The translations under genes and the position numbers were made by a program. Source: Pratylenchus scribneri (Eukaryota > Nematoda > Chromadorea > Rhabditida > Pratylenchidae). From it: DNA of 64,000 bases. Shown piece after piece: positions 38,601 to 48,700 of the stretch. Position 1 is the stretch's first letter. Every line of letters begins with the position of its first letter. The stretch spans positions 124,001-188,000 of the forward strand of contig JAQSEB010000151.1 of assembly GCA_030063045.1 (NCBI GenBank), given 5' to 3'. The notes under the pieces are model-generated. The model saw nothing but the letters and a program-made list of their open reading frames with translations, was not told the DNA's origin and ran no database searches.

Positions 38601-38657
38601 GATTATGACATTATTGTCGATTAAAAGCTTTAATACAATCAGCAAAAATGCCAACAT
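32691..38657 (-). CDS. G3: secreted helical-module protein with C-terminal Ulp1/C48 SUMO-type protease (11 exons, ~1028 aa)
   Basis: Exons: 38657-38582, 38534-38110, 38053-37756, 37686-37647, 37037-36594, 36478-36357, 35827-35564, 35125-34871, 34667-34464, 34222-33962, 33388-32691 (3087 nt, in frame). A signal-peptide-like start (MLAFLLIVLKLLIDN) is followed by the helical module shared with G1/G2: the 40-nt exon ending VCLKR, GSIYRLASLIGG, EDWRCIFRYKMDSLHV and FNFWHFF. Next come a Lys-rich exon (KGKKSKKGKKKKK), a Ser/His linker, and a ~215-residue Ulp1 domain. In that domain HW (NKNHWVLAVMD), Asp (LDYFDSLHPG), Gln (PKQENG) and Cys (IDCGVFMLMF) form the full catalytic set of peptidase family C48, which removes SUMO or related modifiers. 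Exon 36478-36357 needs a non-consensus GC donor (GGAG/GCAGCA); otherwise it reads into a stop, so a partial defect is possible. Secretion and host targeting are inferred from the leader only. Confidence 0.72.
35190..35440. repeat. Dispersed repeat in G3 intron (copy of 7540-7850)
   Basis: It opens CAGTAACCTCTCTACCGTA just after a TA and continues with CTCTAATAATTCCCC and TGAACTTTAAAA, the same order as the G1 intron copy. The TA flank and CAGTA end suggest a Tc1/mariner-pogo-type non-autonomous element. No coding sequence is seen. Confidence 0.5.
37101..37636. repeat. Foldback element in G3 intron 4
   Basis: The left end TTAAATATTCTATTTTAAGC is mirrored by GCTTAAAATAGAATATTTAC at the right. 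Extra copies of GGGGCTTAAAATAGAGA-type words lie inside. It fills nearly the whole intron between exons 37647 and 37037. Confidence 0.65.
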
Positions 38658-39832
38658 TAAACTTTTAATATTTGTAATATTTTTTCAGAATAATTTTTTC
38701 TGCTAAAATTGGTTTAATTAATGATATTGAAAAACAATTCGATAAAATTTTATAATATAAAAACCATGCTATAGAATCTTTGATAAAGGAGGGTTTTTGA
38801 CAATTCGGCGAAATGAAATTTTTAATAAAATTTGTTTAAATTTGTTTCTATTTTGGGATTCAAGATTTACCAAGCTTAGAAAGGGTTTCCCTTAGAGTGA
38901 ATTCTTAGCGAGCAGGGAATGAAAAATGGGAACAAAAACAAAGAGATCGGGGAACGGGGAATCAGCACAGTTTAAGGGTAAAGTGTATGGAAGATTCCCC
39001 GCAAAGAATTCCCCGAGGAGACAGACTCCCCGTCACGAATTCCTTTTAGGTATATTTTTTTGAAATTTGTCTACTCTAATTTTGAAAAATTGTCGATATA
39101 AAATAATTATGAATTTTCTTCTGTACCAAAATCCTTTTAATAATCTCGTTTCTTTCTAAATTACCATGATGGGCAGGATTGACATCTCCAAAATACAAAA
39201 TTCCAGCATTCGGAATTCAATAAATATCAAAAATCCGGTAAAAAATAATTAATGAGGGAGCAGAGAATCGGGGTGCGGAGAACAATGGAGAAATGGCCTA
39301 AAATTCTTACGGAACGGGTGTCCCCTTATTAATTATACCCGGAGTCTCATAAAATAGAAATGAAATTTGCCAAAATATTTGCATATTTTAAGATTTCGGG
39401 TAATTCGAATTTCATTCTCTATTGGCCAAGCATTCGAGCCCATTTAATAATGAACCAATAGGTTGACAAGCAAATAAAGGAATCAATTCAAAGTCCCATG
39501 GGTTTTCGGTCAGATTCATTGAATGTAAATTGCGTGGATGGTAGGATGGCAGCGCGCTGCGTAAAAAGCTTATCGATGAATTTTAAAATGTTGAGTGACA
39601 TTCAGGCTTATTTTTATTGTGGGAAAGGCAATGGAAACCCATTGATGAAGTGAAATTTTGGCGTAAGCAATAGGCCAATCAATTGTTGGCCCATGGATTG
39701 TGGCTTGATCGATTCGAGGGGAAATTGCATGGGTCTCTGTTGCGAGGGAAGCTCTTGAAGCCCATCTCTATTCGAGAATTGGATTGAGGGGAACGGAATG
39801 AGGAATTGCCCAAAATCCTTGTGGGACTCTGG
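38658..39832. promoter_or_regulatory. 5' flank of G3, homologous to the 5' flank of G1
   Basis: GAAAAACAATTCGATAAAAT, GGTCAGATTCATTGAATGTA, GGATTGTGGCTTGATCGATT and GCGAGGGAAGCTCTTGAAGC occur in the same order as at 18.17-19.06 kb. This is the presumed promoter side of G3. I see no exon and no specific regulatory site. Confidence 0.5.
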
Positions 39833-39840
39833 ACAAGGAG

Positions 39841-40676
39841 CAGTGTTTTCATGATAGTGCTAATATGATATGATAATGATATGATAGTGATATGATAATG
39901 ATATGATAGTGATATGATAGCACTTTGACTATCATATCAGTATCATATCATTTTGAGAAATTTTCTATCATAAAAAAGTGATACTATCATGATAGTATCA
40001 TGATAGTTGAAAGCAGGCAATTTTCAAAAATTTTTTTAAAATTTTGTTCATTTTTCAAAGAATTTCCAAAAAATTTTTCCAATTTTTGACTAAATTATTA
40101 TTCCTGGACCTTTATTGGCATTTTAAGCAATCTAATTTTTTCTTATGAAACTCTCTTTCTTAAATATTCATTAATGAATTTTTCATATACGATTCTGAAT
40201 TAAATTTAAAAAATCCAAAATTTAAATAATTTAAAATTTAAAAAATTTTTTTGCATTGGAAGCTTCTGGAAGGATTGGGAAATTTTATATTGACCTTAAA
40301 TATTTATTCAAATTTCTTCAAACATTCCGGTAGAAAGTTTTTTTTAGCCAATATTCTTTTAAAAGATGAAATCCAAATAAACTTATTTATCTAACAAATG
40401 AAAATTATTTAATTTGGAAAGAAAATTTTGTTGAAATGTCGGTATAAAAATTTTTGACGATTTTGTAATATATTTTTCTCGGTTTTTTCTAAATGATAAT
40501 GATAGAAAAATGATATGATAATGATAGTGCTAATATGATATGATAATGATATGATAGTGATATGATAGTGATAATTGTCACTATCATTATCATATCATAT
40601 CATTTTGAATGATACCGTTTTGACTATCATATCACTATCATATCATATTGAAAATTTTGGTATCATGAAAACACTG
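39841..40676. mobile_element. hAT-type non-autonomous element with ATGATA-repeat arms (836 bp)
   Basis: Perfect terminal repeats CAGTGTTTTCATGATA and TATCATGAAAACACTG are flanked by the 8-bp duplication ACAAGGAG at 39833-39840 and 40677-40684. Both subterminal regions are microsatellite-like (ATGATATGATAATGATAGTG and its inverse), leaving an AT-rich unique centre at about 40020-40480. It is inserted in the duplicated G3 flank. No transposase is encoded. Confidence 0.85.
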
Positions 40677-40684
40677 ACAAGGAG

Positions 40685-41601
40685 TCCTCCATATGTAAAC
40701 GGGGGAATAAACCCTAGTTTCTCTACTAGGTTTTTTCCCTAATTTTATGACTTTTTTATTTGAAAGCAGGCGAAGAGGCCAATGGCCAATATAATGGTAT
40801 TATAAGATAAGATACCGTAAAACTCTAATATTTCCCACTCTCTAATATCCTCATTCTCTAATAAATCCCCACACTTTATGGAAAATTAAAAGAGTATTTT
40901 CAAATAAAATAAAAACAGGCTCGTGCATAGCATTTTTAGACATTTTTTGGATATTCCACAAAGGCAACACGGCAAAGGTGAATTATGGGGAAAAAAGTAA
41001 TTTGAAAAATTCACTAATTATTCAACTGTCCGAAATTCAATGAAAAGAAAAATGGTGATTAATTAAGAAAAAATTAATGAAATTAAATTTTAGAAATAAT
41101 AAAATGCTGTAAAAAGCAAATATATTCGACCAATTTATGGACCCCATTTTCCAATAAATCAACCATAATATTGATTGAAAGAATAATGGACAAAAAAAGA
41201 CCCTCCTCCCTATTTGCCAAGGGCCCATCGGCCCAAATCTAAAACAATTCTCGATCCGCTTTCTCTCATTCTCCTCCCGCCCTGCAAAATGAAAATGGGC
41301 GATTGCGTCGAGCGCTCACTAAATCAGTGGAGTGGATATTGGCCATTGGGACCGAGCGAAATTGAGTGAATGCTGGCAAACAACAAATTCCCCAAATGCC
41401 AAAATCACATGAAATTGAGCAAAAAATCCGCAAGTGTGATATTTTAAAAAAGTTTTTAAGTGACAAAATTTTTGCATATTCTTATTCAGCTTGTCAAGCT
41501 CTGTCGAATGAAATATTAATTGGATATTTTTGGTTGAATTAGTAAAAATTTCGACATTAAATTATCATCATATTTTCAGCGTTCTCTTCTGCTAGCTGTT
41601 C
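40685..41601. repeat. Family A copy 3 (left half) and flanking non-coding sequence
   Basis: From about 41150 to 41560 the sequence follows the left arm of the family A foldback: CCCTATTTGCCAAGGGC, ATGAAAATGGGCGATTG, GGCAAACAACAAATTCC and GCATATTCTTATTCAGCTTG. The inner half and right arm are missing. The repeat ends about 40 bp from the stop codon of the srsx gene. A weak copy of the 7540-7850 repeat lies at 40815-40905. Confidence 0.55.
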
Positions 41602-43980
41602 CTACGGATATGATGCGGTTGGCTGGACGCGGAATCTGTTTGATTGCGGCAATATTCGAATGATTTGTGGTGGCTTTGGTTGGCCCAAAATAATGTCGTT
41701 TTTCAAACCGTTGTTTATCCAACAAAAATGCTTCTTGAATGCGTCCCTATATTCTAAGCTGAAAAAAACTATTAAAATATTTTTTTGAAAATTTTACACC
41801 TGCAAAAATAGAGGACCGGAGCATTGGCCGCGGTGGCCAAGCAAATTACATAACTAAACACGGCATTTATGGTCCATTTCTGGAGGTCCGTGAGAAATTG
41901 GCTTGCAAAGAATGTGCTGAAAAAGAGAAGGAACGCCGAATTCGTGCCCCAACCGAGTAATTGGATCAGCAAAATTGCAATCAGCGATTTGTAGATTCGA
42001 ATGGTTGAGTCCGAATTTGGCAACACTTCAAAGGCATTATTTTCAATTTATAGTTTTAATTGGTATTTTCTCCTATTATTAAGGGGGGAAGACCATACTA
42101 GGAGGTGAAATATAAAGAAAAGAAACCATAGGATAATATAACAGCAATATTCCGAATTGAAATAAGATTTTAAAAAATACACAAAACAATTATTGAACGC
42201 GTCGCCCAAAGTTAAGGCCATTTTTTTTGGCTAGAGATAACAACAAATTTAAAAAATCTTAGAAGACGATAAATATAATTCTTTAAAGCATCCAAATTTT
42301 TAAAGCTTAAATATTAAAAATTTAATAAGTACAGAATTTAATGGACAATTTGTGCTTTCAAAGGATATATCTATTTCCCATTTTGGCTATTAACAAGCTT
42401 AGTGATGGCCAAAAATATAGTCCTGATATTGAAAAGGAGACGTTGAATAATACTCTAACGATAAAAATACCTTGGTTTCAATTTTTCATACAGAGGAAAA
42501 GAATTCACTAAAAAATTTCCCTAGTCCTACCATGAGAAGCAAGAAAAATTGCCCCAAGAAAAATTGTCCCAAATATTGCCTTCATACCCCGATAATGGAA
42601 TACCATTTTTTAATTTTTTTTTTCTCACTTTTTCTTCGCAAATAGAGAAAGATTCCAAGGGCACAATAAATTGCCGGCGAAAGTAAATTCAAAATCAGAC
42701 CAATCGAATTGATGTTTTCGGTCGCTTCCCTTTGAAATATCTCGGTGGTAGCGCACATTACGGTTCTTAATTTATGAGAAATAAATTAAATTGTTCTCAA
42801 AATTTGTTTGATTCTCACATGTCCGGATTGCTTTGAACAACGGTGAAAGCCCGATATAGAAGATAGGCAGGACAAAACGAGGATAAAAGGATGAGGCCAA
42901 CAATGTAGATTTTGGAGTCTTCCAAAGGTCTAAATAATTTTTAATTTTGTGTTAAGGATCATTCTTTTTATATTCATTATTGGCTATTTTTACATTGAAA
43001 ATAATTTCATTCGTATAATTTTCTGGCAAAAAAAGTGGCATTTTTTTAATAAAATTTTATGGTTAGACATTTTTTATTTTAATTTTCTGACTAGGAAATC
43101 GGCATTTTTTTGGCCAAAAATTTAGTCAATAAATAATTTTAACTCACCCTATTGGCAATAAAACGCATTTGAGTCGGTCCAACCCTATGGCGGCCATCAT
43201 GCCCAAGGAAAAATATCGGCCAAATGCGGGCAACAGCTGAATCCAAAAGCACACATTCAGCTGAATCAAATTCTGGCCACTCAACGCCACACCAAAAATG
43301 GGAATAATTCCCACTTGGTAGAAGACAAGCGAAAGTGATTCCAAAGCGATTAGCACATTGCAAGTGCCATGCAATTTTTTATTGCGCCAAGTGAGCCAAA
43401 CCAAATCCAAATTCAGCAAAATGCTGAACAATGCGATCAGCGAGCGAATGCCTAGCACAATGACCAAACAGGGAATGAAGCCGGCGCTGCCGATGTATTG
43501 ATAGAACTGAATGAGAAGAAGAAAATGTGCTTTAAAAATTTGTAATGAAAAATCTGATAATTTGTGTGTTTTGATATTCATGAAAATAGTTTTTTTTGGG
43601 AGAAATTATAATATTAATAAAAGAAAAATATTTATTAACTTATTAGTAGACTTAACGAATTATCAATTTCAAAGATTTATTCGGCCATTTTAGCCGTTTT
43701 TTTACTTAAAAATGTTTTTTGTTGGTTCATTTTTAGAAATATAAAATTTAATGCATTATAATAATTCAAATTAATTTTTAAAAAATAAGAAAACGAAATT
43801 TGTGTCCCTAAGAGAAAATCATATAAATTAGGAAACACATTCAAATGGGAAAAATTAAAAAATTGTTGTATTTATTGAAAAATCGCCACCCCTAGCGTTC
43901 TCATCAATTGAACTTACTGGACTGAGAACAGAGTTGCCGGCAAACGTTGATGAAGTTTGATTGTTGTATTGATTGGCCAT
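41602..43980 (-). CDS. srsx-class 7TM chemoreceptor (6 exons, 350 aa)
   Basis: Exons: 43980-43918, 43506-43148, 42929-42819, 42765-42629, 42025-41800, 41758-41602; total 1053 nt, phases all consistent and strong donors (GTAAGT, GTGAGT). The short N-terminus has N-glycosylation sites. TM1 is followed by WRNKKLHGTCNVLIALESL, then an extracellular SGQNLIQLNVCFWIQL with the conserved Cys, a TM3 end IGLDRLKCVLLP, later YLRRK before TM6, and the C-terminal SLEYRDAFKKHF. These are hallmarks of the nematode Srsx family (RNKKLRSTCNILIAL, GIDRL, EYRxAF). It is a plasma-membrane G-protein-coupled receptor, expected in chemosensory neurons; the ligand is unknown. The length is slightly above the usual ~320 aa because of the C-tail. 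It looks intact. Confidence 0.9.
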
Positions 43981-45775
43981 TTTTAATTTTTTTTTAAGAT
44001 TATTTATTCTGACGATGAATGAATTTTTTTTGAATTTCTTAAAAGAATGAAATTGAATTTGGAAATAGATATGAATTTTAAAATTTTGATATTTAATAAA
44101 AATAATATAATAGGTCAAGTAGAAAAAATATTAAAATTAAATTTGAATCTTGAGATATAGTAAAATGTTTCTGGAACTTTTTGAAATCATTTTTATTTTA
44201 AGGTATTGCAACGCTAAAATCCATTTTGAATGGAATTAAATGAGCTATTATGATTTTAGAAATATTCATTTTATGAATTTAAATACAGAGAAATTAAAAT
44301 TCTCAATGCCAAATATATAAAATGGAATTTGAGATAATAAAATTTAATGTAATAAATGATTTCTGGTCTGGGTAATGAAAAATGTGAGGTGACATAGAAA
44401 TGTCTTTCGTGTGTGATTTTCTGATGTACAAATACAAAATTGTTTTAACTTTTGATTTTATAGTTTTCTAAAAAATGCCATCTACTACAATATTAGCAAA
44501 TTTTTAATTGAAACTCCATTCTTTGGGAAGGAAAGCACGCAATAAAATTGCTTATTTACGTGTCGATTGGATATTATTTGAAAATGGATTAATTTTCATC
44601 CCAGAATTTGACTGCCCCCGCAGGCGGGATCAGACGAAACCGATAAATTTTATCAAAATTTAAATTAATAGTACAAATACAAATGCATAATTGGTTTTGA
44701 ATACAACTTTGCATTCCTGCTATTGGGTATGATTTTAGGGTCATTAAAATAAAATAAAATATATTAACGAAAAAAGACGCTAAAAAAACATTTTTTTTCA
44801 GCATTTTTTATTCTGAATGCGAAAAGGTGAATTGGATGCCATCACGTATTTCACATAGAATATAAAAAGGAATAATTGGATCAGAATTGAGAATGCAATG
44901 AATGATTTGACTGGTGATGATTTTTTAAAATATTTTATAATTATTTAAAAAAATAATTTATTGTAACCGATTTTGATTTTCAACCGATTTTTGTCCAATA
45001 GCCAAATAAAATATAAAGGCAGAAATTCTAGTTTATACTTTGTGTCAATTCTCATTCTCAAATAAATATCAGAGTTCCTAGATATCCTAGTTCCTGGGAG
45101 CATTAATTTATGGCGCATTCGATTTAATATCCAATATAAACAATCAATATCATCTCATTATTACAATAAACAATTTCGATTATTGCACAGAATGAAATGA
45201 TCTGATTGAATAAACCAGCTTAACAATGATTATTTTTTAAAAATTATTATATGATTTTTTCATTGACATCATTCAATAAAAAGTTTTAATTAATTCTGAA
45301 TTCTGAGGAATAAAATCTGATTTAAAGATAAAAAATGGGAAATTTGTTGCCATAAAATTTGGTCAAATGATGGCTTTCAAATCCAATTTACAATCTTTTA
45401 GTTAATACTAGATTAGCCAATTAAGTCCGAATTAAATTTTGATTATTTTATGTTTTGCCATTGAAAATTCTTTAATATTTTTTTTATTATTTTATTTATT
45501 GTAAATTCATTGTTTTTTTATATATAAAATTTAATATAATATCTACAAAAAAACCGTTTATTATTAGTCATTCCGAAATGATTTTATAAGTTAAATATTT
45601 GATATACTAAAAAATGCATAAAATTTATTCTGAATTGGATTTTCACAAACGAAAAACTATTTATTTCACCAAAAATAGCGTCGTTTTGAAATTGGTTTAA
45701 TTAATTCAAAGTGGTTTATAAAATCACGTGTATGATTAAATACGTGGAAAATAGACACATAAAAGACGAAGAAAA
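43981..45775. other. Intergenic between srsx receptor and glycoprotein gene
   Basis: A divergent promoter space of 1.8 kb, very A+T-rich. I see no exon or recognisable repeat. It must contain the 5' control regions of both genes, but no element can be named. Confidence 0.4.
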
Positions 45776-48700
45776 ATGGAACATAGCATCATTCTTCAAA
45801 ATTTTCTTCCTAAAAATTCACATCCCAATAAATCTATGATCATATATCCAAATTATTTTCTGTTAATTTACTTCCTATCTTTTCTCGTTTCCATTGCTTT
45901 TGGCCAAAAGAAAAATGATGAAGACCCATCAATAATTGAGCGGCGTAACAACACATCGGTAGATTTTAATAATGGAACGGCGGATTCAATGAATGAAACG
46001 GCATTGAATGGCACTGGCTCAAATGAGAATGGAACGGTCAATTTGGTGAATGGAACTGCATTGAATGGCATTGGCTTCAATGTGAATAGAACGGTCAATT
46101 CGGTAAATGGGGCGGCATTGAATGCGACGGGAATCAATGAAAATGGAACGGTCAATTCGATGAATGGGACGACATTGAATGTGACGGGAATCAATGGGAA
46201 TGGAACGGTCAATTCGGTGAATGGAACGGCATTGAATGGCACTGGCTTCAATGAGAATGGAACGGTCATTTCGATTAATGGGACAACAACCACTGTATTC
46301 AATTTGAATGAGACTGAATGGAATGAGACCTTGAAGGCTTTGAATGATTCGTTTCAGCAAACTTTCCAGCCAATAATGATGACCACAACAAAGATGCCGA
46401 GACAAATTCCAGTGGGCCCAAAATTGTACAATGACAGCCAAGTGGATTCGAAATGGAAAATTAGAATGGTGCATAATTTGCGATGGGATTTGTCAAAGGT
46501 TAGATTTCGATTAAACGTGATTTAATATAATAATAGTACTACCATTTCGATGGCATCCTATTTCTTAAAAATGAATAAAGCTCTCTTTATAGAGTGAAAA
46601 AATTAAAAATTGCGAAAAAAATAATGAAGGGACTATTTAGATTTTTAATAGATTATAAGATAAATAATATCTAATTATTTCCTGATTAATATTTTCAAGT
46701 ATGATTTAATTTAAGGCTAAGTTTTCCGGAATGATTTAATTATGATTAATTTTATTTCGAATTGATTTGATTGATTTGATTCAATTTTTTTTCAATTTTT
46801 TTGAAAAGCGCGCTAGGCCATATGCTTCCCAATAAATAATAGGATCTAAAAATTTACTAAAAAATGCATAATAATTTTTTGTGAAATTTAAAAAAATTTG
46901 TGAATTAAGTATTTTTGCCCGAAAAATTGTAATAAATTACAATAAAAAACATGCAACTTTTTAAATTAAAAAGTTAAAAAATTAAAAATTATTATTTAGA
47001 ATTTTCTTGCTGTTTCCTACCTAAATTTGCAATCTCAAACGTACTATGTCGATGGTATTGCTGCTATTTCCGTAATTGGTGAACATTATTATCCTGGTTC
47101 AAGGATGTCATTCTTTTATGGAATTGACCAACCTAATATGCTAATCCGCTTCAATCAAACCCAAAATGGGGCGGCCTTTTGTGAATTTGGACAACTCAAA
47201 GGTTCATTTTAACTTAATAATTCTAAAATTTGAAATTAATTTTTAAACCCTCACATTAGAATCTGTTATTCGAAAAACTCAAAAACAACTGAATGTTTGG
47301 GAATGGAAAAATTGTGTCTATCAACGAAATCCAATTTACTATGATGAGGTAAATTTGACGATGAAAACACAATTATATGCATTTTGTCCAATTCCTTCCG
47401 CCGATGATGGAACCTCTGTGTTCAACTGGCGTCTTGCAAATGGGACATACAATCCACCATCTAGGGTTCATTCAATTTATCATAAATTCTACAATTTCCC
47501 ACAACCAAATAGTGGCATTTATCAATAAATTAAGGAATTATTTTCTGAAAATAAAAATAAAATCCTTTTGGATATTGAGCTAATTTTAAGGAAAAAAAAC
47601 AAGAGAAATAAAATTTCAAAATTCTTTGTTAATGTAATTCTTAATTCTATTTTAATTAATTAGACACCTCATTGTATATATGACTTTCATCGCAAGGCAA
47701 CAGAACCAGAAGAATATCATTTGCTGAAATATTGCTCAAAGGCATATTTTTTCAATGGAATGGACTATAATATGCCTAACAAAAGAATGCGAAATCGGCG
47801 AAAAGGTTTTTTGCGTTGATATGACACATGATAGTGAAAAATTTCCTATTTTTAACAATAAAAATAAACTTTTTCAAACCCAACTCTATATAACATTAGA
47901 ATCTTATAAACAATAATTTGCAAATAAATTTATAAATTTCTCGAATTTGCAACAATATTATCTAAATCTTTAATTAAACAGAATAATTATAGATTTAAAA
48001 ATAATCATAAAATTTTTAAATTCGTATTTTCCCAATTTAATTTTGTTATGTTAATCAAAAAATATTATTTAATAGATTGGCTGCTCTATTTGGCTGAAGG
48101 CCAACTGAAATGTTCAATCAGCGGAGACACACAAACGGATATGGATTTGGTAGGCAAAGGCTATACAGTGGAATTGGTCCAATATTCATTGCCACGAAGA
48201 TTGGGAATTTATTTAAGGAAATGTCCAAAATTGGAAGCAACTTTGATGTAAGAAATTTAATTTATAAAAGAAAGCTTTTGACTTAATAATCCATCTGTGA
48301 TCCAGTTAGGTTATCATAAATTTTAATAAATTTATAAATTATACATAATACAAAAACTATTATTCAAATGGAAAATTATTATGGATTTTAAAATTTTTAG
48401 GGCTTATAAAGACCAAATGAAACAAGGAAAATTTATAATTGCAGCAGTGATTGGTAGCGCACAATTAGATGGAGATTTGGGAAAGCCATATGAAGAAAAA
48501 AGTTACAAATTTTGGGATAAGAATACCTACAATGTAAGTTGCTGATCTTTATTATTACATTAAAAATCAATTTGATTTAATATACATAATTTATTTTTGG
48601 AAAATAAGATCGTTAAAATTGAATCAAAATGTAGGAAGATAATTTGAAAATAATCGATATAAGTTCTCTCAGGTCTACATAGGCATATAAAATTATAAAA

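Noticed and set aside
41037..41466. Minus-strand ORFs beyond the srsx stop codon
   Set aside because: They fall in the family A repeat fragment; the receptor already ends with a proper C-tail at 41602.
45868..46474. Long minus-strand ORFs over the glycoprotein repeat
   Set aside because: The 60-bp repeat length is a multiple of three, so all frames stay open. Only the plus frame has a leader, sequons and spliced continuation.
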